From an uncultured Cytophagales bacterium (GTDB lineage: Bacteria > Bacteroidota > Bacteroidia > Cytophagales > UBA9547), in assembly GCA_945957555.1 (NCBI GenBank), contig CAMFLX010000021.1, forward strand, positions 1-45,874: DNA of 45,874 bases, in the 5' to 3' direction. The position numbers and the translations under genes were made by a program. This document shows, one piece after another, positions 38,856 to 45,874 of this stretch. The notes under the pieces are model-generated. The model was not told the origin of the DNA and did no database searches. It worked only from the letters and a program-made list of their open reading frames with translations. Each line of letters starts with the position of its first letter. The first letter of the stretch is position 1.

Positions 38856-39386
38856 TTACAAACTTGGCGCCAAAGGAAAGTCTATTGGAATTTGAGTGAG
38901 ATTGTGTAGATAGTTCATTGCTGTTTTGTCACTTATCTGCAGTATAAGGTCAACCAAGTTCTCTTTGGTATAACCTTGAGCGAAATAGGCGTCAACCAAT
39001 TCTGCACTAGCTCTACCTTTGTTTTGGGTGATGTCTGCAGTGAGCTGAACCAAAGTTTTGAGCTTGGCATCATGGCTAGTGCCTTTTCTGAATTCAATAA
39101 GTTGTTCATCAGTAAAGCCATTCATTTTGCCAAGCACCGTATGCGCACTTTGGCAATACAGGCAGCCGTTTACTTGACTTACTACAAGGTTTACCACTTC
39201 TTTTTCTTTGTTACTTAGTGTGGTTTTTGCATTTTGATAAGCCAAATACCTGCTAAGACCATTATTGGAATAGGCAATCGTTGCGTATAGGTTGGGCACA
39301 AATCCTAGTGCTTTTTCCAGATTGTTGAAGATCTCCTGATTTGCAGGTGCTACTTGCTCTTTTGTTGGAACGCTGAATGTTGTCAT
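38856..39386 (-). CDS. Carboxymuconolactone decarboxylase (AhpD-like) family protein
   Basis: A 176-residue all-helical protein with the AhpD-type active site 'NGCLYCQSAHTVLGK': Cys75, Cys78 and His82. In AhpD this CxxC plus His recycles peroxiredoxin; other members are decarboxylases without the CxxC. The CxxC here favours the redox role, and the nearby peroxiredoxin-like gene supports it. It begins the minus-strand group AhpD-like, Prx-like, AraC, MATE, though the hairpin after it may separate the first transcript. Confidence 0.88.
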   Translation of the reverse strand: MTTFSVPTKEQVAPANQEIFNNLEKALGFVPNLYATIAYSNNGLSRYLAYQNAKTTLSNKEKEVVNLVVSQVNGCLYCQSAHTVLGKMNGFTDEQLIEFRKGTSHDAKLKTLVQLTADITQNKGRASAELVDAYFAQGYTKENLVDLILQISDKTAMNYLHNLTQIPIDFPLAPSL

Positions 39387-39538
39387 GATTTATGTTTTTA
39401 AAATTTGTTTGTCATTATTGACAATACAAAGATCCGACAACTAGAGCCTACTTAAAATGGACAATAAACGCAGGTTCATGGATGATTTTCCCTATTGGTA
39501 AATTTTTTGTCGCAGAGATGTTCTTGTGTATGCTTATC

Positions 39539-39763
39539 CTATAGATAAGCCACATCAATGGGAGAAGTAAAGACTGTTTTACTTTTGAATATCTGTATTT
39601 GTTGGATGTGCGAAAGTTTAGGTTCTTTTGCCCTAGTCCTTTTATAGCTTAAAAAATACGAAATACCTGTAAAGGTGACTTCATGTTCTCGATCAAGCCA
39701 TTGTATTCTGGAATTAATCTTTTTCGAAACCAAGTAAAATTTACTCCCAAATGCCACGGCCAA
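39539..39763 (-). CDS. Possible 74-residue protein, doubtful
   Basis: An open frame that starts 23 bp before the end of the TonB-dependent receptor gene in another frame, on the same strand. The sequence (MAVAFGSKFYLVSKKINSR...) is basic, with no recognised motif, signal peptide or membrane segment. Overlap with the receptor's stop could mean coupling, or it may be a chance frame in the 39387-39740 gap, which otherwise holds nothing recognisable. Listed only because no other gene explains the gap. Confidence 0.25.
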   Translation of the reverse strand: MAVAFGSKFYLVSKKINSRIQWLDREHEVTFTGISYFLSYKRTRAKEPKLSHIQQIQIFKSKTVFTSPIDVAYL

Positions 39764-41816
39764 TTTGATAACTCAAGCGGAGCATGTATTCTCGTGAGTT
39801 ACCAGGCATCGGTCCATGTCCTCCTGCATAAGGTTGTATGAAGTTGTATGTTTGGTTCATGATGTTGTAACATCCTATACCCAGTGTAAGGCCCGAAATG
39901 TTTGTATGGTAGTTGATGAACAAATTACCTAACCAAACGGGAGCAAAAGCAATGATCTGAGGATTCTGGTTTTGATCGATTGCCCCATAACCATAGCGCT
40001 TTCCTATCAGGTTAAGAGATGGGCATACCCAAAGTCCCCTGTTTTTAAACGGTTTGAACTGTAAGAGTAGATTAAACTTGTGATTGGCCAACCCCAGTAC
40101 GGAATTGTCCTTCCCCGCAATGGCATAATAAGGCACTTCGTTTTTACCAGCCGTAGAATAATAGGCGTAGTTGGTACGTAACAATATTCGAGATGATTTG
40201 AGTAAATATTCTAGCTCTATACCTCTACTTCCTACCTTTGGGAAATTGCTATAGGCGTCACTGTTTCCAGTAACAATGGTAGTGTCCACGGTGTAAATGA
40301 TGGGGTGCATTGTGGTGTAATCAAACAAATTAGCGGAGACCAAAGAACTTCTCGTAAGTTGATAGCCTGTTTCTAACTCGAAAATCGTCGATTTCTCAGG
40401 CTTTATAATTCCATCCCCTTTGTCTACATTGGCAATGCCTGGAAAACGGAACGATTGTGAAGCCAATAGCTTACTATGGAACTTATTGATACGCTTGGTG
40501 ATCCCAACTCTAGGTACGAAGGCACTTCCAAACACATTGTTGTGGTCATATCTAGCGCCAAATGTGACGTTGGCCCAAGATTTCCTTAGAAGTCCCTGCA
40601 TAAACATCGCTACAGTGGTGTAGGTCAGTTTATGGGTGCCGTTCATGAAATTGTCAATGTGGTTGATACCCCTGTCGTGATAAGTTTCTGCACCTATCAA
40701 GAAGTTCAGGTTTTCATGAGCCTCCCAGTTGGCGGTAAGGTTCCCCTTGTAGCGTTCAGAGTACAAATCATATCTAAAAAAGGAAGAATCGGGAGGAGCC
40801 AAGGCTTGAGTTTGCTGGTAAGCATTGTGCCCTTTGTAATTAAATTTAGGAGTTAAGGTAAGCTTATGAGAGATCACAATGTCATATTTGAGTTCACCAA
40901 GATAGCTCCTGAAATTATTTGGATACGAGCGAGAGAGAATATTGCCACTACCATCTTCTTGCATATTCATACGGTAGTCGTCCACGATAATTTTCGTACT
41001 TAGCTCTTTATAAGACAAGCCCAAGTTGATCACTGTAGGGTTCAGCGTATAAACCTTTTGCATGCCTATACTATTTCCTTTCAAATCCCTAAGGCTTGCA
41101 TCACTTCTCAGGCCTTGGCCCAGCGTACCGTGGATATGGTATTGGAAATCCTTTTTACTATTGCCCAACGAAAGGGAAACGTTCCGTCTCAAGTAGCCTT
41201 TGGCACCCACACCATACGTTGCGGTAGCCTTTGCGCCTTTTAGATCTTCGCCATTATAAGTAATAATGTGTACCACAGCATACTCTGCAAATCCACCGTA
41301 TACCGCAGAGCCAGGGCCTCTTATGATCTCGATGCGCTTGATGTTATCAGGGAGGTAGTTGTTGCCCAGCTGAAGCGTAGAGAATGTAAGTTCGTTCATT
41401 TCTTGGCCATCGACCATCAGCAGTATTTTGCCCTCGTGTGCCCAGTTGCCACGAACACCTATGCCCACCACACCTTGTACGTCTATGCCGAAGTCGAAGC
41501 CTGGTACCATTCTCAGTACGTCCATAAGCTCCCGGGCACCCATGCGCTCTATTTCGTCATCTGAAATAACAGTAACCACAGAAGGGCTATTGCGAGAAGA
41601 AAGTGGTTTTTTGGAGGAAACGCTGATTTTGGAGTTTACCAATAGTTCTAACTCTGTGGGCAAGTTCGATTGGTTCAGGTTTACGAGACTGTCAAGAGAC
41701 ATGTTGAAGATCGAATCTTCAGTAATGAGTTTTTCATCGCCATTAAAATTTTGCGCAAATAAATTGCCGTAGCCAGAAAACAGAGCTACTGTGAAAGCAA
41801 AAAAAGTATTTTTCAT
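39741..41816 (-). CDS. TonB-dependent outer-membrane receptor
   Basis: About 691 residues from the ATG at 41816, which opens a signal peptide (MKNTFFAFTVALFSGYGNLFAQ). The plug domain occupies about 50-170: 'SVVTVISDDEIERMGARELMDVLRMVPGFDFG', 'VGIGVRGNWAHEGKILLMVDGQEMNE' and 'IKRIEIIRGPGSAVYGG'. The rest is a 22-strand barrel that ends in an aromatic-rich last strand ('SREYMLRLSYQIGRGIWE'). It has no carboxypeptidase-like N-terminal extension and no adjacent SusD, so it is not a polysaccharide-utilisation SusC; iron-siderophore or vitamin uptake is more likely. Upstream residues to 41906 are not part of the signal peptide. Confidence 0.9.
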   Translation of the reverse strand: MKNTFFAFTVALFSGYGNLFAQNFNGDEKLITEDSIFNMSLDSLVNLNQSNLPTELELLVNSKISVSSKKPLSSRNSPSVVTVISDDEIERMGARELMDVLRMVPGFDFGIDVQGVVGIGVRGNWAHEGKILLMVDGQEMNELTFSTLQLGNNYLPDNIKRIEIIRGPGSAVYGGFAEYAVVHIITYNGEDLKGAKATATYGVGAKGYLRRNVSLSLGNSKKDFQYHIHGTLGQGLRSDASLRDLKGNSIGMQKVYTLNPTVINLGLSYKELSTKIIVDDYRMNMQEDGSGNILSRSYPNNFRSYLGELKYDIVISHKLTLTPKFNYKGHNAYQQTQALAPPDSSFFRYDLYSERYKGNLTANWEAHENLNFLIGAETYHDRGINHIDNFMNGTHKLTYTTVAMFMQGLLRKSWANVTFGARYDHNNVFGSAFVPRVGITKRINKFHSKLLASQSFRFPGIANVDKGDGIIKPEKSTIFELETGYQLTRSSLVSANLFDYTTMHPIIYTVDTTIVTGNSDAYSNFPKVGSRGIELEYLLKSSRILLRTNYAYYSTAGKNEVPYYAIAGKDNSVLGLANHKFNLLLQFKPFKNRGLWVCPSLNLIGKRYGYGAIDQNQNPQIIAFAPVWLGNLFINYHTNISGLTLGIGCYNIMNQTYNFIQPYAGGHGPMPGNSREYMLRLSYQIGRGIWE

Positions 41817-42234
41817 TCTATAAATTAATTTCAAAACCCGACTATTCAACAACACCAGATGGTTTATACTGCTTCGACGAGAATGGGGCTTTGCAAAAAT
41901 ATTCAAAAATATTTAATGAACTAATTTCTCTAAAGCAATTACTGAATCGCAGGATTCCATACGTGAATTCAGGGGAAGGGGTGTGGTTTTTTTATGAGAC
42001 TGCATGCAGGTTTATGGCAAGTAGGGCACACTTACGTTGAATACCTTTCTTTTATACATTCGTTTATTTAATCGTTATGTATACCTGTTGAAGGATAAAG
42101 TGCATTTTAAAAAGATTATATACATCGCTGCAATTAAGGATATTTTCTTTAACTTAAACTTGATTTGTGCTGAGGCATTAAGAATGCCCTATTGCAAAAG
42201 TGAATACCCCAAATTGATTTTAATTTTTAGTCGT
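41817..42234. other. Divergent intergenic region
   Basis: This 418-bp AT-rich region separates the TonB receptor and the CPBP gene and should contain both promoters. The frame of the CPBP gene is open back to 42037, but the extra residues are not protein-like. No repeat, RNA or terminator was recognised. Confidence 0.5.
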
Positions 42235-42906
42235 ATGAACAATACCTCCATATCTGTCTTGTTGGTTACCCTCAGCTTTTTGCTGTATCATTTCATCACC
42301 AACCATGACAAGTTAAAGAACCACATGCAGTCGCGCTATGGTGCAGAGCGGGGCCAAATGCTGACCGTCGTTTTCAGTAGATTGTTGGGTGCCGCATTAT
42401 TTGCTAGTACCGCAATATTCAATTGGGTGAAGCAGCTCCCGCTCATAAGTGTGGGGATAGATTTCAAATACAAAGCTTTGCTGTTATTACTCGTATTGAT
42501 ACCCGTTTTGGTAAACCTGTTTGCCGCAAAAGGCGTTGGCAACTTAGCCATGTATCCACAAATCAGGACCAAGGTATGGTCGAAAGGGCTGCTCGTACTC
42601 AGTGCGCTCACATGGATGATTTATTTGTTGGGTTACGAAATCATGTTCAGAGGCGTACTTTTTGAGAATTGTGTGAGCGAAGTTGGATTGCTATCGGCCA
42701 TCGGAATTAATATAAGTATTTATGCCTTGGTACATATTCCCAAAGGACTCAATGAAACTGTTGGAACCTTGCCAATGGGGATTGTTTTCTGTCTGCTCGT
42801 TTGGTTTACCGGATCCTTTTGGGCATCATTTGCCTTGCATTGCTTGTTTGCGCTGAGCAATGAATGGTTTTCTCTAAAGTATAGTAAAGAAATTGTTGTA
42901 AAATAG
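42235..42906 (+). CDS. CPBP-family intramembrane protein (protease-like)
   Basis: About 223 residues from the ATG at 42235; six or seven membrane segments. The C-terminal half carries the CPBP (Abi/Rce1-like) pattern: motif 1 'LLGYEIMFRGVLFENC', motif 2 'ISIYALVHIPKGLNE', and 'ALHCLFALSNEW'. Motif 1 normally reads EExxxR; here the first Glu is Tyr (YEIMFR) while the second Glu, the Arg and the motif 2 His remain. The catalytic state is therefore uncertain. Family roles include prenyl-protein processing and bacteriocin self-immunity. It stands alone. Confidence 0.75.
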   Translation: MNNTSISVLLVTLSFLLYHFITNHDKLKNHMQSRYGAERGQMLTVVFSRLLGAALFASTAIFNWVKQLPLISVGIDFKYKALLLLLVLIPVLVNLFAAKGVGNLAMYPQIRTKVWSKGLLVLSALTWMIYLLGYEIMFRGVLFENCVSEVGLLSAIGINISIYALVHIPKGLNETVGTLPMGIVFCLLVWFTGSFWASFALHCLFALSNEWFSLKYSKEIVVK

Positions 42907-42950
42907 ACTGTTGTCGCTGTTGAAAGTGATACTTTTCGGGGAATTAGCGT

Positions 42951-43225
42951 ACTATTTTTTCTAAAAACAGTGGTTTTTCTTAGTTGAGATAGTACTATTT
43001 CTAAAGATTAGAGCACTATTTTTCACAACAAGAGTACTTTTTTTGAAAAAAATACCACTATTTTTTCTAATAATAGTGGTATGCTGTAGTTGAGATAGTA
43101 CTATTTATGAAAATTAGAGCACTATTTTTCATAACAAGGGTACTATTTTTGAAAAAAACACCACTACTTTTTCAAAAAATAGTACTGTGTTTGGGCTGGA
43201 AATTACTATTTATACCAAAAATATG
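42951..43225. repeat. 21/22-bp periodic array with a 106-bp higher-order repeat
   Basis: Thirteen units start at 42951, 42972, 42994, 43015, 43036, 43057, 43078, 43100, 43121, 43142, 43163, 43184 and 43205. Most begin ACTATTT and end AGT or AGC; all are 21 bp except the second and seventh, which are 22 bp. A degenerate unit at 42931-42950 may precede them. Five units form a block of 106 bp that recurs exactly in phase at 42951, 43057 and 43163. The 22-bp units break any reading frame, so this is not a coding repeat. There are no variable spacers, so it is not a CRISPR array. The rest of 42907-43547 shows no gene. Confidence 0.85.
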
Positions 43226-43547
43226 AATCCAATCTAAAATTCCCTCTGGTTATTTACATTCAACTAGCCCCGTGCTTGCCCCCAACATAAATATCTTAAT
43301 GAAATTGGTTTACCTAATCCCCTTGTACTTTTTACTCGTTATTCAAAGAAGTCCCTGTACAAAAAGACTTGATTTGGAGATCGTCTTATTGTCACATAAA
43401 TGAGACGTTTTGGTGTGTTGAAAAAGCAAGTATTTGAAGGTAATGTGGCTTATTGTATCAGAAAAGCCACATTTCTTCGCAAGGTCTTTAGGAGGGTACT
43501 TGATAGAATGACTTGCATTTATGTATATTTGAGGAAATATTTTTTTA

Positions 43548-43955
43548 ATGAACCCGAATCAAATAGCTATAGTGAAGTCTACCTGGAGCGATGCCATTTC
43601 TGAGGGAGATGCCGTTGGAGAGTTGTTTTACAAGATTTTATTTGAACTAGATCCTAGCTTAAAGCCTCTTTTTGGTGACGATGTAAAAGAGCAAGCAAGA
43701 AAATTCACGGCAATGATCACCTTCTGCGCCTATAAACTGAACGATTTGGATAGCATAACTGCCGAAGCAAAGGAATTGGGGCGCAGGCACAAATACTATA
43801 AAACCACCGAAGGTGCTTACAGGACTGTTGAAAAGGCGTTGATTGCAGCCTTGGCACAAAGTTTAGGCGCCAGTTGGACCGAGGAAGCAGCATCAGCTTG
43901 GGGCCAACTGTATCTAACTCTGGAAAATGCCATGCTCGAAGGCGCTACCGTGTGA
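43548..43955 (+). CDS. Single-domain globin 1
   Basis: A 135-residue protein with the complete globin fold. 'IAIVKSTWSDA' forms helix A, 'VGELFYKILFELDPSLKPLFG' helices B-C with the CD corner Phe, and 'AKELGRRHKYYK' carries the proximal His81. A Gln near position 49 occupies the likely distal E7 site, a choice common in bacterial globins. The C-terminal helix 'WTEEAASAWGQLYLTLENAM' is typical. It probably binds oxygen or NO as heme protein, without a reductase domain. It is about 37% identical by eye to the second globin downstream. The short spacing to an XRE regulator and second globin suggests a shared control. Confidence 0.9.
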   Translation: MNPNQIAIVKSTWSDAISEGDAVGELFYKILFELDPSLKPLFGDDVKEQARKFTAMITFCAYKLNDLDSITAEAKELGRRHKYYKTTEGAYRTVEKALIAALAQSLGASWTEEAASAWGQLYLTLENAMLEGATV

Positions 43956-44023
43956 TAGCGTGTCTTATATAATTTCATTAGGGGAAGAAATTTTTTATGA
44001 ACCAAGTTGCTGCGGGTGGAAAA

Positions 44024-44153
44024 GCAGGAAAGGTGTGAAATCTTGCACTTTGGACAGGGCTGGGCGGCTTTGTGTGAAAAAAAAGTGCTAGATTTGGTCT
44101 TTCCTGCCACACTTTCTTTTGGTACTTTTCTTTGTGTGAGCAAAGAAAAGTAC
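44024..44153. repeat. Structured dispersed repeat, copy B
   Basis: It has the same layout and exact length (130 bp) as copy A at 877-1006. Outer stem: GCAGGAAAG (44024-44032) with CTTTCCTGC (44099-44107). Inner stem: TCTTGCACTT (44041-44050) with AAGTGCTAGA (44083-44092), one mismatch, extended by AAA with TTT. Final hairpin: GTACTTTTCTTTG (44122-44134) with CAAAGAAAAGTAC (44141-44153), perfect. The loop words TGGACAGGGC and GTGTGAAAAA match copy A, while stem bases differ in paired fashion. It fills most of the gap between globin 1 and the XRE regulator. Short open frames here are by-products. Confidence 0.85.
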
Positions 44154-44265
44154 AAGAACAATGCATGCTGATGGGGAAATTGTGACCAATAAATTTTGCA
44201 CAGGTTTACAACAATGGGTAATAAAGACAAATTTTATATTGCTTGTTATCTTTATTCGGAGTAAG

Positions 44266-44715
44266 TTACCTATTGTTACTAGCTAAAGCCTGTATTTGGC
44301 TCTGATAGCTCTTTTCTTTTTCTCGTAAGTGGTGTACTATGGCTTCAGAAAGCTCCATTTGAGTCTTGTATTTAGCTTCCATCAGTTGTTTTTCCTCTTC
44401 TCTCATACTTACGATTCTACGGAGGTATTCTATTTCTTTGCGGGCGGTTTCCAGCTCGTCTTTTAGTACAGCTATTTCATTGATACTGATGCCTTCGTTG
44501 CTGGTGGAGGGCTTATTTGCTGGACTGACTTGGTAATGTTGGAAAAAGTCGTAATCAAGTACTTGAGAAATTTTATATAATAGGTCGCTGTCTAGGGAGT
44601 CCCTCTCAAATAGTCTATACACGTTTTGTCTTACGGTGCCAATTTGATCGGCGAAGTCTATTAACTTAATGCCCTTTGCCTCAAAAACTTCTTTTATTTT
44701 TTCCCCAAGCCTCAT
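44266..44715 (-). CDS. XRE-family regulator with C-terminal coiled coil
   Basis: About 149 residues from the ATG at 44715 (a second ATG at 44724 adds three). Residues 1-60 form an XRE/Cro-like helix-turn-helix ('LGEKIKEVFEAKGIKLIDFADQIGTVRQNVYRLFERDSLDSDLLYKISQVL'-type pattern). From about 80 to 145 the sequence is strongly heptad-patterned ('IAVLKDELETARKEIEYLRRIVSMREEEKQL'-type), a coiled coil for dimerisation. The gene is divergent from globin 2, and the shared 213-bp intergenic region has a clear inverted repeat (44787-44810). It is a candidate regulator of globin 2 and itself. A sensor domain is not evident. Confidence 0.85.
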   Translation of the reverse strand: MRLGEKIKEVFEAKGIKLIDFADQIGTVRQNVYRLFERDSLDSDLLYKISQVLDYDFFQHYQVSPANKPSTSNEGISINEIAVLKDELETARKEIEYLRRIVSMREEEKQLMEAKYKTQMELSEAIVHHLREKEKSYQSQIQALASNNR

Positions 44716-44786
44716 ATGTTGCAAATATACCTGAAATGGTACAAAATAGTTACGTTTTTGTGTATTTAATTATACATAAAAGAATA

Positions 44787-44843
44787 AAATGTAAAAAAAT
44801 ATTTACATTTATTTGATTTGTAATCAAAAGTGTTACATATTTG
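44787..44843. promoter_or_regulatory. Operator and promoter candidate between XRE gene and globin 2
   Basis: AAATGTAAA (44787-44795) and TTTACATTT (44802-44810) are perfect inverted repeats with a 6-bp spacer. Next to them lies TTTG (44812-44815) and CATATTTG (44836-44843), 20 bp apart, close to the Bacteroidota promoter pattern facing globin 2. Binding of the repressor at the repeat would block or direct this promoter. Confidence 0.55.
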
Positions 44844-44928
44844 CACCATAATAAGGCTGTGAAGATTTAAAAATGTCTTATTTATGTTAAAAATAAAAAA
44901 TAGTGTAACAATTTATTTACTATACATT

Positions 44929-45345
44929 ATGACGAATGATCAAATTCAACTCGTACAACAATCTTGGGCTTCGGTAGTTAGGCTTCCTGAAGTGGTAGGC
45001 CCGCTGTTTTATGGAAGACTTTTTGAGATTGCGCCAGAGTTCAAACCCATGTTTAATAAAACAAGCGTACCTGAGCAATCCAAGAAGCTGTTTATGATGC
45101 TCAATTATGTAATCACAAAGCTGAGCCGCCTCGAGGAAGTCTTAGAAGAAGTGTCGGCGCTTGCCAAAAGACATGTGGGCTATGGCGTGCAACCGGTACA
45201 CTATGCGACTGTAGGTGCGGCATTGCTTTGGACTTTGGAAAAAGGTCTTGGAGACAAGTGGACAGAAGAACTGAAGGCCGCTTGGACAGCGTGCTACACT
45301 ATATTGTCGTCTGCTATGATAGAGGCTTCAACAGTAAGTCAATAA
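44929..45345 (+). CDS. Single-domain globin 2
   Basis: About 138 residues from the ATG at 44929; the frame extends to 44884 but the added residues are not globin-like. 'IQLVQQSWASV' is helix A, 'VGPLFYGRLFEIAPEFKPMF' helices B-C, and 'LAKRHVGYGVQPVHYATVGAALLWTLEKGLG' the F-G region with proximal His82. The HxxYGV..EHY-like motif is common to neuroglobin-like bacterial globins. A Gln near position 50 is the likely distal residue. The final helix 'WTEELKAAWTACYTILSSAM' is typical. It is divergent from the XRE gene and probably a heme-bound oxygen or NO protein. Confidence 0.9.
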   Translation: MTNDQIQLVQQSWASVVRLPEVVGPLFYGRLFEIAPEFKPMFNKTSVPEQSKKLFMMLNYVITKLSRLEEVLEEVSALAKRHVGYGVQPVHYATVGAALLWTLEKGLGDKWTEELKAAWTACYTILSSAMIEASTVSQ

Positions 45346-45667
45346 TTCATATTTTTTAAATCACATTCAATATTGTAGTAATTGTATATTGCATCTGTTC
45401 CTTATTAATACTAGGGAACATGACTTTGCAGGAAGATTATTGAAGGTTAATTCATAATTCATGTAAAAACATAAAGTATTTATATCATGAAGCACATATA
45501 AAGTAAAAATCAAAGAGAATTTTTTAATGTATTTTCCGGAATACTAGCCCCCTTGTTGTTCAATATCAATATGTTGTTCAATATGCTACTGTGATATGCT
45601 ATATATCATTATCAAAACCCAAAAATAAAGAAGTACCAAGAATCCTTTAATTCCAATTTTTAAAAAA
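45346..45667. other. AT-rich intergenic region
   Basis: This 322-bp region contains a 13-bp direct repeat, TGTTGTTCAATAT, at 45554-45566 and 45572-45584, and otherwise AT-rich sequence likely to hold the promoter of the next gene. No gene or terminator was recognised. Confidence 0.45.
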
Positions 45668-45874
45668 ATGAAAAAAACAGTTAACAATTCAAATTTTATG
45701 ACAAAGCTTTTTATGGCTTTTGTGTTTTTACCATGTGCTTTATTTTCCCAAGCGTGGATCGCAAGACATGGCATGAGTTCCGCCGACTATCAAACTGCCT
45801 TTACTACCAATGCAAACAATGGTTACCGATTAACCTCCGTAAATGGCTATTCAAGTAATGGCTCAGAACAGTAT
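45668..45874 (+). CDS. Secreted tandem-repeat (polyglycine-hydrolase-like) protein, N-terminal part
   Basis: An open frame from the ATG at 45668 runs off the right edge (69 residues visible). A signal peptide covers about residues 1-33: a long N-region MKKTVNNSNFMTKLF, then MAFVFLPCALFSQ. The mature start 'AWIARHGMSSADYQTAF' followed by 'GYRLTSVNGYSSNG' matches the repeat unit of the bacterial tandem repeat domain (BTRD1) found in polyglycine-hydrolase-like proteins, often fused to a beta-lactamase-type serine hydrolase. Whether the catalytic domain is present lies outside the window. An internal ATG at 45698 would give a more normal signal peptide. Confidence 0.65.
   Translation, partial: MKKTVNNSNFMTKLFMAFVFLPCALFSQAWIARHGMSSADYQTAFTTNANNGYRLTSVNGYSSNGSEQY

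Noticed and set aside
39741..41816. SusC-type polysaccharide receptor
   Set aside because: No SusD partner gene and no N-terminal carboxypeptidase-like extension are present.
42951..43225. Possible CRISPR array
   Set aside because: There are no unique spacers between fixed repeats; whole 106-bp blocks recur, and no cas gene is nearby.
43400..43603. 67-residue open frame before globin 1
   Set aside because: It overlaps the globin start in another frame and has no protein-like character.

Overview
The window looks like a chromosomal segment from a free-living member of the Bacteroidota, possibly Cytophaga-like. Evidence: several secreted proteins end in type IX secretion (T9SS) sorting domains; promoter-like sites fit the Bacteroidota TTG-19-TAnnTTTG pattern; DUF6428, GloVer-repeat and SRPBCC/DoxX families are present; start sites are A-rich rather than strongly Shine-Dalgarno. 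No rRNA, tRNA, transposase, phage gene or CRISPR array was seen.

Layout. (1) 1-2000, minus strand: an arsenic-type cluster (ArsR, DUF6428, LMW-phosphatase/ArsC-like protein, start of a DinB-family gene) with two near-identical palindromic operators and a structured repeat lying inside it. (2) 2100-5130: a palindromic element, then an ArsR-like regulator driving an operon of three SRPBCC proteins, one fused to a VOC domain, and a DoxX-like membrane protein. (3) 5280-15315: a small DUF2185-like gene and four large secreted proteins (two LRR, one YD-like, one GloVer), three with a clear T9SS sorting domain. Among them sits an orphan 233-residue protein flanked by two unusual blocks: eight copies of GGACTATTG upstream and a 23-unit, 21-bp array downstream. 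(4) 15650-19696: a 1348-residue clan GH-A-like glycosidase with inserted binding modules and no T9SS tail. (5) 19901-31505: a compact 13-gene type II secretion (T2SS)-like operon (pseudopilins, prepilin peptidase, GspE, GspD, GspL/PilMN-like, PilO-like, GspC/PilP-like, GspK-like, GspF) that also encodes an FN3-like lipoprotein and a MORN protein with a Lys-rich tail. (6) 31583-42906: housekeeping and accessory genes (enoyl-CoA hydratase, AtuA family, MATE transporter, AraC regulator, peroxiredoxin-like, AhpD-like, TonB-dependent receptor, CPBP protein). (7) 42930-45874: a second 21/22-bp periodic array, two single-domain globins around an XRE regulator, a second copy of the structured repeat, and the start of a secreted tandem-repeat (polyglycine-hydrolase-like) protein.

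Most interesting points: the T2SS-like operon with unusual components in a T9SS organism, beside a glycosidase lacking a T9SS tail that may be its substrate; two copies of a structured repeat whose stems differ but stay paired; and two unrelated-sequence arrays that are both built as five ~21-bp units making a 105/106-bp higher-order repeat. All function calls come from reading motifs by eye; no database search was run.
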